Below are positions 1 through 12,855 of a stretch of DNA of 64,000 nt, one piece after another. This DNA is from Candidatus Obscuribacterales bacterium (lineage in GTDB: Bacteria; Cyanobacteriota; Vampirovibrionia; Obscuribacterales; Obscuribacteraceae), in the NCBI GenBank assembly GCA_019747875.1, contig JAIEQI010000126.1:1-64000 (forward strand), read 5' to 3'. The notes beneath the pieces were generated by a model. The model saw nothing but the letters and a program-made list of their open reading frames with translations, did not search any database and was not told the DNA's origin. Every line of letters starts with the position of its first letter. Within the stretch, counting starts at the first letter, position 1. A program made the translations under genes and the position numbers.

Positions 1-3000
1 TTGCTGGATATTGCAGTTAACGTGGTGGTAGAAAGGAGCTTGCTACCAGTGGATACACCGGTATTGCCAGTGAGATTGAGAGCGGTAGCGGCAGTGTAAG
101 CATTGTTGAGAGTGACGTTGCCACTGGTCGAGGTCAGAGTGATGGTAGGAGCCGTGACTTGGCCAACTAGAGCGTCTGAAATGGAGGCATCGGACTTGAC
201 GGTAACGGAGATGCTGCCGTCCAGTTTGTTAGCAAGCAAGACGGAAGACCCGGCTGTGGTGGCGTCGAAGATGATGTTCTTAGCGGAGAGATTGCTACCA
301 TTAGTAAGGACCATACCAGTATCAAGAGCTGTGAATTCGATGTTGTTTTGTACGCTGCCGCCGGCCGCGTAGTCTAAGGAAACGGTGCTGTTCTTGGCGC
401 TGTTGGAGACTTTGGCACTGCCGAGCGGAGAGCTGACCTTGGTTGAGGCAGCGTTAGTGTTGCCGATGGTGACATCGCCGTTGCTGGAGATTGCGGTCAA
501 TGCAGCTGTGGAAAGAAGTTTGCTGCCGGTGGATACACCGGTATTGCCAGTGAGATTGAGGGCAGTAGCAGCCGTGTAGGCGTTCGCAAGAGTGACGTTG
601 CCACCTGTAGAGGTCAGAGTGATGGTAGGAGCCGTGACTTGGCCAGCTAGAGCATCGGAAATGGAGGCGTCAGATTTGACGGTAACGGAGATGCTACCGT
701 CGAGTTTGTTGGCGAGCAAGACAGAGGAGCCAGCGGTTGTGGCATCAAAAGTGATGTTCTTGGACGTGAGGTCGCTGCCATTAGTAAGGACCATGCCAGT
801 GTCGATTGCGTTGAACTCCAGCGAGTTCAGCACGCTGCCGCCAGCAGCAAAATCGATAGAGACGGTGGTGTTCTTGGCGCTGTTGGAGACTTTGGCGCTA
901 CCAGCTGGAGTGCTCACTTTAGTGCTTGCAGCGTCAGTGTTGCCGATGGTGACGTCACCGGTGCTGGAAATTGCGGTTAATGCAGCTGTGGAAAGCAGTT
1001 TAGCTCCGGTGGAGACACCAGTATTGCCGCTGAGATTGAGGGCCGTAGCTGCTGTGTAGGCATTGGCGAGAGTGACATTGCCACCGGTCGAGGTCAAAGT
1101 GATGGTAGGAGCAGTGACTTTACCACCGACGGCGTCCGTGATGGAGGCATCAGATTTGACGGTAACGGAGACACTTCCATCGAGTTTGTTAGCAAGCAAG
1201 ACGGAGGAGCCAGCTGTTGTGGCATCGAAGGTGATGTTCTTGGCGGAGAGGTCGCTGCCATTAGTGAGGACCATGCCGGTGTCTAGAGCTGTGAATTCGA
1301 TGTTGTTTTGTACGCTGCCGCCGGCCGCGTAGTCTAAGGAAACGGTGCTGTTCTTGGCGCTGTTAGAGACTTTGGCACTGCCGAGCGGAGAGCTGACCTT
1401 GGTTGAGGCGGCGTTAGTGTTGCCGATGGTGACATCGCCATTGCTGGAGGTTGCGGTTAAAGTTGTGGTAGAAAGGAGCTTGCTGCCAGTGGATACACCG
1501 GTATTACCAGTGAGATTGAGAGCGGTAGCAGCAGTGTAAGCGTTCGCAAGAGTGACGTTGCCACTGGTCGAGGTCAGAGTGATGGTAGGAGCCGTGACTT
1601 TGCCGGCCAGAGCATCGGAAATGGAGGCGTCAGATTTGACGGTAACGGAGATGCTACCGTCGAGTTTGTTAGCGAGCAAGACTGAGGAACCAGCCGTGGT
1701 GGCATCAAAAGTGATGTTCTTGGACGTGAGGTCGCTGCCATTAGTAAGGACCATTCCAGTGTCGATGGCGGTGAATTCGAGGGAATTCAGCACGCTACCA
1801 CCAGCTGCAAAATCGATAGAGGCGGTGGTGTTCTTGGCACTGTTGGAGACTTTGGCGCTACCAGCTGGAGTGCTCACTTTGGTGCTTGCAGCGTTGGTGT
1901 TACCGATGGTGACGTCACCGGTGCTGGAAATTGCGGTCAATGCAGCTGTGGAAAGCAGTTTTGCTCCCGTGGAGACACCAGTGTTGCCGCTAAGATTGAG
2001 GGCTGTAGCCGCGGTGTAGGCATTAGCGAGAGTGACATTGCCACCTGTCGAGGTCAAAGAGATGGTAGGAGCAGTGACCTTGCCACCGACGGCGTCCGTG
2101 ATGGAGGCATCAGATTTCACGGTAACGGAGACACTTCCATCGAGTTTGTTAGCAAGCAAGACTGAGGAGCCAGCTGTTGTGGCATCGAAGGTGATGTTCT
2201 TGGCAGTCAGATCGCTGCCATTAGTAAGGACCATACCAGTATCAAGAGCTGTGAATTCGATGTTGTTTTGTACGCTGCCGCCGGCCGCGTAGTCTAAGGA
2301 AACGGTGCTGTTCTTGGCGCTGTTGGAGACTTTGGCACTGCCGAGCGGAGAGCTGACCTTGGTTGAGGCAGCGTTAGTGTTGCCGATGGTGACATCGCCG
2401 TTGCTGGAGATTGCGGTCAATGCAGCTGTGGAAAGAAGTTTGCTGCCGGTGGATACACCGGTATTGCCAGTGAGATTGAGGGCAGTAGCAGCCGTGTAGG
2501 CGTTCGCAAGAGTGACGTTGCCACCTGTAGAGGTCAGAGTGATGGTAGGAGCCGTGACTTGGCCAGCTAGAGCATCGGAAATGGAGGCATCGGACTTGAC
2601 GGTAACGGAGATGCTGCCGTCCAGTTTGTTAGTAAGCAAGACGGAAGACCCGGCTGTGGTGGCGTCGAAGATGATGTTCTTAGCGGAGAGATCGCTACCA
2701 TTAGTAAGGACCATACCAGTATCAAGAGCTGTGAATTCGATGTTGTTTTGTACGCTGCCGCCGGCCGCGTAGTCTAAGGAAACGGTGCTGTTCTTGGCGC
2801 TGTTGGAGACTTTGGCACTGCCGAGCGGAGAGCTGACCTTGGTTGAGGCAGCGTTAGTGTTGCCGATGGTGACATCGCCGTTGCTGGAGATTGCGGTCAA
2901 TGCAGCTGTGGAAAGAAGTTTGCTGCCGGTGGATACACCGGTATTGCCAGTGAGATTGAGGGCAGTAGCAGCCGTGTAGGCGTTCGCAAGAGTGACGTTG

Positions 3001-4390
3001 CCACCTGTAGAGGTCAGAGTGATGGTAGGAGCCGTGACTTGGCCAGCTAGAGCATCGGAAATGGAGGCGTCAGATTTGACGGTAACGGAGATGCTACCGT
3101 CGAGTTTGTTGGCGAGCAAGACAGAGGAGCCAGCGGTTGTGGCATCAAAAGTGATGTTCTTGGACGTGAGGTCGCTGCCATTAGTAAGGACCATGCCAGT
3201 GTCGATTGCGTTGAACTCCAGCGAGTTCAGCACGCTGCCAGCAGCTGCGAAATCTATAGAAACGGTGCTATTTTTGGCACTGTTAGAAACTTTGGCACCA
3301 CCCAGCGGTGTACTGACTTTGGTGGTGGCCGCATCTGTATTGCCGATTGTGACGTCCCCATCACTGGAAACAGCCGTCAACGTCGAAGTGGAAATAAGTT
3401 TGTTTGCCGCCGTTGAGACTCCGGTCTTGCCGGTCAAATTGATGGCGGTAGCAGCGCTATAGGCATTAGCAAGAGTAACGTTGCCACCGGTGGAAGTGAG
3501 GCTAATTGTCGGAGCTGTCACCTGTCCACCAACTGCGTCAGAGATGGAAGCATCTGATTTGACAGTTACTGAGACGCTGCCGTCGAGTTTGTTGGCAAGA
3601 AGGACCGAGGAGCCAGCTGTTGTGGCATCGAAGGTGATGTTTTTGGCGGAGAGGTCGCTGCCATTGGTAAGAACCATGCCAGCGTCGAGAGCTGTGAACT
3701 CGATGGAGTTCTGTACGCTGCCGCCAGCTGCGTAGTCTAAAGTGACGGTGCTGTTCTTGGCGCTATTAGATACTTTTGCACTGCCTAGTGGGGCACTAAC
3801 CTTGGTCGTGGCCGCGTCTGTGTTGCCGATGGTGACATCGCCATTGCTCGATATAGCCGTCAAAACCGCTGTCGAAAGGAGCTTGCTGCCCGTCGAGACT
3901 CCAGTGTTGCCCGTGAGATTGAGGGCCGTTGCAGCGGTGTAGGCATTTGCGAGCGTCACGTTGCCACTAGTTGAAGTAAGGGTTATGGTCGGCGCCGTGA
4001 CTTGTCCCGCAACAGGATCGGAAATTGAAGCGTCGGATTTGACGGTAACAGATGTGCCACCAATGAGTTTATTGGCTAAGGATACAGAGGAGCCGGAAGT
4101 GGTGGCATCAAAGGTGATGTTTTTGGCGGAGAGGTCGCTGCCGATGGTAAGCACCATGCCGGTGTCGAGGGCGATGAACTCAAGATTATTCAAGACGCTG
4201 CCTGAAGGAATGAAATCTAGAGCTACGGTGCTGTTCTTTGCGTTATTGGAAACTTTTGCACTGCCGAGAGGTGTGCTGACATTGACAAACAGAGCGTTCG
4301 TTTTGCCAATGGTGACATCACCGTTGCTGGACTGAGCGTTAAGAGTGTTGGTAGACAGTAAACCCGCCGCTGCAGTGCTTACTCCGGTCT
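1..4390 (-). repeat. 480-bp (160-aa) intragenic tandem repeats, about nine copies
   Basis: The same anchor (ACGGTG followed by CTGTTCTTGGC or a variant) recurs at about 382, 862, 1342, 1822, 2302, 2782, 3262, 3745 and 4225, a period of 480 bp with one 483-bp step. In the encoded strand each unit contains segments such as GSVQNNIEFTALDTGM, VTVKSDASISDA and LNLTGNTGVSTGSKLL. Two subtypes (A: a CGCGTAGTCTAAGG variant; B: an AAATCGATAG variant) run A-B-A-B-A-A-B. The rightmost copies are more diverged, and the array continues off the left edge. Confidence 0.9.
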
Positions 4391-7300
4391 TTCCAGAGAG
4401 GCTGATGGAAGTAGAAGCTGTGGTTGCGCCGGAGAGATTTACAGCTCCGAATGTGGAGGTTAAGCTCAAAACATTCGTTGTTATAGTTCCGGTGGGGTCT
4501 GTGATCGTTCCACCTGAGCTTACTGTCACGGAACTGCTACCGCTCACAGAGCCATTTACTGCTACATTCGCTGCGGCTGAGCCATCGGCTTTCAAAGTAA
4601 CATTGGTACCGCTTACTGCTCCATTGATGCTAACCGTGCCTGTTGTGGCGCCACCCTTGGTGGTGTCGAGGGACACGTTGCCGTTGGCGCCGGCACCGCT
4701 GCTTGAAACGTTTCCTGTGACTGTAATATCATTGCCGAATGTATTTAGTGTAACTGTCTTAGTGCCGGCTAAAGTGAGTCCAGCTCCGACCGTTGTTGTA
4801 CCTTTTGCAGTTGTTGTAACAGGTCCGTCGAATGTTAAGGTACCGGCAGTTAATGAGCTCGGTGCTCCGGCTAGTCCGATTGTCAGCGTGCCGGTGCCAT
4901 CTGGAGCGATGTTGACCTGGCTGGCTGCGACTTTCGCAAATCCCGTCGTACCGACAGTACTAGATGATGAGCTAAGCAAAACTTGCAGTGGTGAATTGGC
5001 AGCAGGAGAAGCGATCGTAACAGTTGAACCGGCTGCGCTGATGTTGGATGCGGCAATTCCAATGTCGTTGAACTGAACGATCGGTGCTGTGATGTTGACC
5101 GGGGAGCTGCCTGTGATCGTTTGCAGGCTGTTGTCGAAAATGAGTTTGCTGTTGGCTGCACTTGTGTTGCTGAAGTTGACGCTGGCGCCCTTTGTGGACC
5201 ATGTTCCGGTGCCGGCCGTCCCAGAGATAGTCAGTGCCGTGTCGGTCGAGCTGACATTAATGCCGGTGCCTGCATTCAGTGTGCTATCTAGCGTACCGTC
5301 GTTTGTGAGTTGGCTTGTGCCGCCGACGTTGTTTACGCTGATGTTGATTTGGTCGCCTTCAACAGTCGTGGAGCCGCCCACCGACACGTTTCCGTTTGTC
5401 GAAGTGATTGTGGTATTTGCACCGCTGACGGTTAATTTGCCAGTCTTTGCATTGGCTGTTGTGCGCGAGAAAGATACATCTCCGCTCGTGGGTGCAAAGC
5501 TGACAGTGCCGCCGCCGCTTGTGATGCTGGCTTTGGCGTTGCCTGCGCTATTGTCTATTTGTACTGATAGCGCGCTGCTCTTGCCGATTTGGATAGCTAA
5601 GCCCGCGTTTCCTATTGTCGAGATCGCGGATTTGTCGCCCAAAACCAGTGTTGGCGTATCAAAAATCAGTGATGTGCCCTGGGTTACGCTTTCTGTGACG
5701 TTGGCACCGACTACGATCTTGTTTCCGCTGAATATCGTGGTTCCCGCCGCTCCTGGTGCGAATTCTTGAGAGCCCAGAAATGATAATGTCCCGTTGGGGG
5801 CGGACGCGGTAATTGTTCCAGATTTACCGCCGGTAAACGCAATAGTGCCCATAGTGGCAGCGCCGTTGCCGAAGGTGAGGTCGCGGATCGAATTAATCGT
5901 TATGGCTCCACTGGCCTTGCTAGAGCTTACGGTGCCGTTATTGACGAAGCCATTGTCTCCCGCTGTATTGCCAAAAGGATTACCAGCAATGTTCATCAAT
6001 ATGTTGTTGTTTGATTGAACTGCAACGTTCGTGTTGATGCTTGTTGTTCCACCGCCGGTAGTATCAGTGGTCAGGAGTGATCCGTTGAAGTTCAGCGCAC
6101 CGCTCGTAGCAGCTCCGGCAAGTCCAAAGGTGATGCCGCCTGAACCGTTTCCAGAAATCGTCGTTCCACCGGTTGAGGAAACTGTTGCCGTAGATGCCCC
6201 AGCTGTCGGTCTGGACGCGTTGATACTTAGCAAACCGTTTGCGACTGGCGTTGTTATTAACAATGAGCCGGTAGTGCTATAAGTCGATCCATTCTTTAGA
6301 TTCAGCGTCGGTGTCGAAATAATGGTCTTGCCGGTACTGTTCACTTGCACTGCTGCAGTTGACTCAAATGTAATTGAGCTTGTTGCACCGGTTGTGGCGA
6401 ATGTGACATCGCCAGGCGTGGCGGGCATCGATATGATGCCGGTTCCATCGACTGTTAATGCACCACCGTTTATGGAGTTTCTAACGGTGACTGGTATGTT
6501 TGCGCCCGTTTGTTGAACTGTACCGTCATTTTTGAAGGTGCCGCCCTGGACGTTGAACTCCATCGTGCTCGGAGAACTGAGTGTTGTTCCGCTATTCAAT
6601 GTGACGCCTGCTGCGGCGCTAGTTGCAGTTACAGTTAGTTGATTGGCTCCAGCGTCAAGGGTGCTTGTGCCCGTTCCGTTGAACGTCACCGCGGTTCCAC
6701 TGATTGCAATTTCGCCGGCGTTCGTAACAAGCGTCCCACCTGAGCCGCCTACGCTAATCGCTCCTCCGCCGGAGCTGCCTATTGAGGCTTTGGCCCCAGC
6801 TGTGTTGATAGCGAATTTGCCGGTCCCATCCATATTGAAGGTCGGGGTCTGGAAAGTGACTCCTGTAAGATTGGCGCCATCAATTTTTAAATTCGCAGCA
6901 TTCTGAAGTGTCAGGGTGCCCGCCGCGTCGAACAACGCAGTGCTGGCAGCTCCGCCATTCAAGCTATATGTACCGCTTCCGGAAATGTCCAGCGTGCTGC
7001 TTGACGTGACAGAGAGTGCGTTCGCACCGCTTCCACCTACTTGTACTTTTCCACCAAGAAATAGAGTGCCACCATTGGCGGCGATGCTCATCGTTCCCGG
7101 GGCTGCAACTGTGATGGCGCCTCCGAGGCTCGTATTTTTGCTTGTTATGCTTGCATTCTTGCCGAGTTCGATGGTGCCAAGTCCACCGAAGCTAACATCG
7201 TTCGTGCCGACATTAATGTTTGTGCTTCCGGCCGCATTGAACACACCCTTGCTTCCGGCTCCTGGACCGGTGATACCCAAGGTTGGCTGGCCTGCCGAAT

Positions 7301-10300
7301 CGATGTTGATTGTGTTACCAGTTGTGCTAATTCCGGTGCTTGTCCCACCGGCGACAAAGTTTATGTTGTTCGTTGAGATGTTGACGTTGGCATTTGAGAC
7401 ATTGATGTTTGCGTCGTTGGCAAAATTGATCGTGCCACCCGCTCCAGTTGCAGAGAAATTGACATTGCCGGGATTCACAGCGGGCGCGACAAATTTGCCT
7501 GTGCCATTGAGCGTATATCCGCCGACGGTCTGGACTGTGATATCGGTGTTGGCAGAGGTTTGCTGAACGGTTCCGCCTGCGCCACCGGTTAGGAAACTAA
7601 GGCTTCCGCCGTTTGTCAGATTGAAGTTCATCTTTGCATTTGATGCGACTGTTGTAACGCCGTCGATGCTTATGTCCTTCGCTGACAGAGTCGTCTGTGC
7701 TGTACCGGAATTAAATGTGGTGGTGTTTGTGCCATTCAGCAGTAGGGAAGAGGCTCCGCCCATCCCTACGTTAATGGTACCGTTTGTGGTGGCAAGTGTA
7801 CCGCCAGTGCCTCCTACGGTCAAAGATGCAGTCGACGAGGTTACATTGGCAGTCGCTCCTGCGGTGTTGACGGTGAACGAACCGCCACTATCCATATTAA
7901 AGATAGGGCTTGTGAAGTCCACTTTAACCAGGTTGGGACCGTCTGCTTTAAGCGCCGCCGTTCCCATAATTGTTGTACTGGTGGGTGCCGTGAAGGATAT
8001 GCTCGCCAGTCCTGCGCCTGCTGCATAGGTGCCGGTTCCGTCCAGAGCCAGGGTGCCGGTTGATGTCACTTTAATGGAATCAACGCCGGTGCCAAAAGTA
8101 ATGATGTTGCCGGAGTTCGAGAGCGTGCCATTGTTTGCTTGTATCTCCAGGGATCCCGACGAGACTGTGGTGCCGCTGGAAACCGTTGTGTTTTTGCTGA
8201 TTAAGGTTGTTGTAGATCCGCCGAGTAGCACGGTGCCACCGCCGCCAATCTTGATGTCGTTCGCTCCCTGGTTGACCTTGTTTGTGCCGGTGGTTTGGAT
8301 GCCTCCGGTGTTACCAGCGCCAGGGCCGGTAATCGTCAGCAATGATTGTCCAGCGGCATCAACAGTGACCGTGCCTGCCGTTCCGATACCGGATGAGGTG
8401 CTGACGCCACCGAGAAAAGTGATGTTATTACTGGAGAGATTTAAGTTGGCATTTGTGGCGGTGACGTTTGCGTCGGAAGCAAAATTCACTGTACCGCCTG
8501 CTCCTGCAACGCCAATATTAGTTATGCCGCCAGCGGTGTTTATTGTTCCGGTGCCGGCGATCGTGAATGCGCCACCGCTGGTCGGGTTAGTTACATTGAC
8601 TGTTCCGGCAGCACTTTGGATTATCTGTCCGCCATTATTGAAATTGAGCGTGCCACCGTTCAATTCGAACTGCATCAAGCTTGGAGAGGAGATTTTCGCC
8701 GAGTTTCCAAGGCTGATGCTTCCAGCTCCGGCTGTTTCTGATACGACAAGTTTGGATGTGCCGGGAGTGAAGGTTGCGGTACCATTTAACGTGAAGTTAA
8801 CCGATGAGCCGGAAACATTTATTTGTCCATTAGTAGTTGCCAGCGTGCCGCCGGACCCGCTGATCGCTATGTTGCCTGCACTTTTTTCGCTCACATTCAA
8901 TGTTGCACCGGTTGTTCCCACTGTAAACTTGCCGGTGTTGAGATTAAGGTCCGGTGACTGCATTGACACCGAGGTGAGATTTGCACCATTAGCAGTGAGG
9001 TTGGCGCCTGCTCCGAGGATGATCTGGCTCGCGGCCTCCGTCAGAATCGAGCTGCTAGCTGTACCATTTGCTGTGAGCGTGCCAGAGCCATTTAGTCCAA
9101 GAGTACCGGTGGACAGAATTTGAAGCACGTTAGCTCCGGAGGCGTTTGCCACAAGAGAAGCGCTATTGTTGACTGTCAGATCACCGCTGTTTGCGTTAAT
9201 GGTCATCGTGTTGCCAGCGGAAACTGTCGTGTTTGCATTAACCGTTGTGTTCTTCGAATTGACGGTTACGGCACCGCCGTTAAGGTTGAGGGTTGCAACT
9301 TTTCCGGTGCTGGTGCCAAAAACAACATTTCCGATTGCTGGTTGCGCAGCCAGGACCCCATTGCTTGCGATCTGGATGCCACCACCATTGGTGGTGAAGC
9401 TGGCTGAGGTGTTTGTGGTCGCTGTATCTATAAGAAGAGAGAGATTCGCGTTGGCGGCAGTAACACCACCCGAAATCAGGAATCCCCCTGTTGTGTTTCC
9501 AGCTGCGATTGATAGTGCTTTGCCGTCCGCAATCTGTACTGTCGTCGTACTTCCGGCGGTACCGAGGCTGCCGATTAACACGTTTTTATTGGTTCCCGGA
9601 TCAAACTTTTGATTGGCAGTAAGGTTGACGGTGGGCGTCGCTCCTGCAAATGCATCCCCGATTTGGATCCCGTTTGTAGCCACGGTTGAGCCTGCGCCGC
9701 TGCCTGAAAGCGTGAAACCGGCCGCAACAGGAAGATTGGCGCCCAGTCCGTTGACCAGCGAAGCAACATTTCCGGAGCTAATGCTACCTGAGTGACTGAT
9801 GCTGTTTGAATAGACGCCCACGTCGCCGCTGCTTGCTTGAATCATCGAGGTGGTCGGGATGACGATTGAATTTTTTGCGCTGCTAGCATTGTTGGCTAGA
9901 ACGATAGCGCCCGTGTTTGCGGTTATGGCACCGGTCGTTAGCACATTCGTTGAGGTGGTACTTGTCGGATTGATGGTCACTGAGGTTCCGGTCGCATTTA
10001 CGATACCGGTCAAGGTCCCGCCGACAACGTTCACTGCCTGTACTGCGTTTATGGCGGCAATGGACGGCACGCATGTTGTGCAAGTGTTGAAATTGATATT
10101 GCCTAAGCTTCCAGTTCCGCTTGCTGAAATCAGTGCAGCGGCTGTTGCGAGGCTCACGTCCATCTTCGTTCCGGCTCCGGTGAACTGGTTCGTGATGTTA
10201 ATCGTTCCGCCGGTGGTGCCTGCGTTAGTGCCACCATCAGCGATGATATTTCCGCCAATAGAATTGGCAGCGGCGCCGCCAACTGTTAAAGTGCCGGCAC

Positions 10301-11480
10301 TATTGTATGTAATGGTGATGGTGCCGCCGGCTCCGCCGCCTTTTCCGCTCGCGTCCAGGTTGCCGTTCACCTGTAGAACGCGTGCCGTTCCAGTGCCACC
10401 GACTGCGTTCTTAAGGGTTATGCTTCCGCCAGCTCCAGAAGCCCCGCGAACGTTGACCAGGATGTTTCCACCGGCACCGCTATCGGTGATATCACCGCCA
10501 GCTTGAACGGAAATGCTTCCACCGTCACCACCGGCCAGTCCGCTTCTAGCATCGAGAGTCGTGAACTTTCCAAGGTCGATAGCGGACGCACCACCGGTTT
10601 CGAGGCTTATGCTGCCGCCCTTGCCTACAGTTCCAGCTGCGGTGCCACCATTGGCGCTCAAGCTTATACTGCCACCGGCAGGTACGACTATTCCTCCAGT
10701 TGCTTTGATGTTGATGCTGCCTAGATTCAGAGCGCTCGCTCCGGCACCCTCTGCATTAGCGCTCAACGCATATGCAACAGCTGGGAACGTGATGGTGCTG
10801 GCACTTTGAAGATCTATCTTTCCGCCATTGCCACTGGTTACGGCGACTGTGGGAACGGCAGTGGACAGCAGTGTCATACCGCCTGCGCCAGTTGTTTTAA
10901 CTGTGATCGAACCGCCATCACCGGCGGTGCCGCCTTTGGCGCTAAGGTCCATTGTCTTGCCTGCGGCAAAGGCATTGTGGCCAACCTGTAGGGCCTGGCT
11001 GCTTGTTATGGAGATTTGTCCGCCAGCACCGCTTTGACCCGCTCCTGCCGGTCCGTTGGCTGAAATTGGCGCAAGTGAAAGAGTACCTCCGGAAATGGTG
11101 ACTTTTCCGCCGCCTCCGTTGCCGCCTGTATTGGATGCATTTATCGTGTTTCCAGCAGCCGTGTTGCTTATTGACCCGGTGGTTGTGATGCTGATGTTTC
11201 CGCCGCCTTGTGTTGCCGCAACGCCAGAGAAGCCCACTGCATTAATAGCTCCTTGGGTAACAATATTTCCGGAGGTAGATGACAGGTTGACAGTTCCGCC
11301 GATGCCAGCTCCCGCCGCTGTGTTTTGAACGCTAATTGCTCCAACCGTCATCAAGCCATCTGTGGTAGTGACGTTGACGACACCTCCTGCATTGGTTCCA
11401 TTTGCAAAAGAGGTGGCAGTCAGTGCCGCTGTTGTGATCGTGCCCGCGACACCGGTGTTTGTAATATTGATTGTGCCGCC

Positions 11481-11488
11481 TCGACCGT
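11481..11488. repeat. Target-site duplication, left copy (TCGACCGT)
   Basis: TCGACCGT at 11481-11488 is repeated at 12856-12863, directly flanking the IS. IS256-family elements typically make 8-9 bp duplications. Confidence 0.85.
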
Positions 11489-12855
11489 GAGATATTCTTA
11501 GAAGTTGTGTTTTGAAAAATTGAATAGGGCGGCGTATTCTTTCAATCGCAAAAGAGAAGGAACACGCCTATGAAGAAAGATACAGTCAGGCAGCTGAAAA
11601 AGCCAGAGGTTTCAGCTGAAGATCCGCTCACGGAAATTTTAAAGAAAGGAGCAAGACAATTACTGGCGCAAGCTTTGGAAGCTGAAGTTGAGGAATTCTT
11701 GATTAAATTCAAGAATCTTCGCGATGACAACGGGAGGAGGCAGATTGTTCGCAACGGCTATATGCCTGAGCGTACGGTACAAACCGGCATTGGAGATGTT
11801 GAAGTTAAAGCGCCCAGGGTGACAGATCGGCGAAAAGGCGCCACGAACAAGATTCGCTTTACGTCCAGCATCTTGCCACCGTATCTCAGGCGTACAAAAA
11901 ACGTTGAAGAGCTGCTTCCCTGGCTATACCTGAAGGGTGTCTCCACCGGAGAATTTGGAGAGGCATTGAGCGCACTTTTAGGACCTAGAGCAGCTGGGCT
12001 GTCAGCTTCAACAATTAGTCGCTTGAAGGATGTTTGGCACGATGAGATGGATGCGTGGCAGAAGCGTTCGCTGAAGGGCAAGCATTACGTCTACATCTGG
12101 GTAGACGGCATACATTTCGGTGCGCGCATGGAGGACGCCAGCCAGTGCATGCTTGTCGCAATCGGTGCCACCAAAAACGGTGACAAAGAACTCCTGGCGA
12201 TTGTTGACGGTTATCGGGAAAGCGAGCAATCGTGGCTTGAGCTGCTCAGCGATCTGAAACGCAGAGGTATGACGGTTGCTCCGAGAGTCGCAGTTGGAGA
12301 TGGCTCGCTAGGATTCTGGAAAGCCCTGCCTCAGATCTTTGGAGAAACCCGAAACCAGCGTTGCTGGATGCACAAAACGGGAAATGTGTTGGATAAATTG
12401 CCTAAAAGCGTTCAAGCTCGTGCTAAAGAGAACCTGCATGAAATCTGGATGGCCGAGACGAAAGAGCAAGCAGAAAAAGCCTTCACTCACTTTGTCGAAA
12501 GCTACCAGGCAAAGTATCCGAAGGCTGTTGAATGCTTACAGAAAGACCGAGAGGTGTTACTGACCTTTTATGATTTCCCAGCTGAACACTGGATACACTT
12601 GCGCACCACGAACCCAATCGAATCGACATTCGCAACAGTTCGCTTGCGCACTGCAAAAACCAGAGGGATGCTCACACGCGCTACGATGCTCACAATGGTT
12701 TTCAAATTAGCAATAACTGCGCAATCACACTGGAGACGGCTAAACCGCCCTGAAAGGCTTGGAGAACTGGTTCAGGGAGTAAAATTCATCGATGGTATCA
12801 GAGCGAAAGATGAGGCTGCCTAAATTGCCTGAACACAACATTTGACAAAATCTCG
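11489..12855 (+). mobile_element. IS256-family insertion sequence, complete
   Basis: The element is 1,367 bp with imperfect terminal inverted repeats. The left end begins GAGATATT and carries GTTGTGTT some 15 bases in. The reverse complement of the right end begins (C)GAGATTTT and carries the same GTTGTGTT block. It is flanked by the 8-bp direct repeat TCGACCGT and holds one intact transposase gene. It interrupts the giant adhesin gene in the opposite orientation. Intact ends, an intact transposase and a perfect duplication suggest a recent insertion. Confidence 0.92.
11570..12823 (+). CDS. IS256-family transposase
   Basis: A 417-aa DDE transposase of the mutator/IS256 type, of normal length for the family. 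The likely catalytic residues are the Asp in YIWVDGIHFG, the Asp in AVGDGSLGFW and the Glu in TTNPIESTFATVR. The family signature RCWMHKTGNVLDKLPK is present. The ATG start is preceded by AAGGAACACGCCT, a good ribosome site. The frame shows no lesions, so the enzyme should be active. Its stop lies about 30 bp inside the right inverted repeat. It is the only gene of the element. Confidence 0.97.
   Translation: MKKDTVRQLKKPEVSAEDPLTEILKKGARQLLAQALEAEVEEFLIKFKNLRDDNGRRQIVRNGYMPERTVQTGIGDVEVKAPRVTDRRKGATNKIRFTSSILPPYLRRTKNVEELLPWLYLKGVSTGEFGEALSALLGPRAAGLSASTISRLKDVWHDEMDAWQKRSLKGKHYVYIWVDGIHFGARMEDASQCMLVAIGATKNGDKELLAIVDGYRESEQSWLELLSDLKRRGMTVAPRVAVGDGSLGFWKALPQIFGETRNQRCWMHKTGNVLDKLPKSVQARAKENLHEIWMAETKEQAEKAFTHFVESYQAKYPKAVECLQKDREVLLTFYDFPAEHWIHLRTTNPIESTFATVRLRTAKTRGMLTRATMLTMVFKLAITAQSHWRRLNRPERLGELVQGVKFIDGIRAKDEAA

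Larger units (their letters stand above)
1..11488 (-). pseudogene. Giant haemagglutinin-like protein, C-terminal part cut off by IS256 insertion
   Basis: This is the distal part of the giant gene whose N-terminal part lies at 12820-19872. When the IS and one 8-bp duplication are removed, the minus frame continues exactly: ...LSTN GRGGTINITN... I translated several stretches (11340-11486, 5040-5100, 1-390) and all are open with the same Gly/Thr/Asn/Ser-rich beta-helix style (for example NITAPIVQFNDIGIAAS). I did not check every codon. It lacks its own start and continues beyond position 1, so at least 3,829 codons are now separated from their signal peptide. The long plus-strand frames here (103-11328) are in a fixed offset to this frame and are shadows. 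Known family: FhaB/TPS-like or autotransporter-like repeat adhesins. The surface role is inferred. Confidence 0.8.

Noticed and set aside
103..11328. Chain of long plus-strand open frames rich in Val/Leu/Pro (for example 592-1059, 4345-5076, 8029-9123)
   Set aside because: They lie at a fixed frame offset to the minus-strand giant gene, have no ribosome sites, and mirror its Gly/Thr/Asn repeats. They are antisense shadows.
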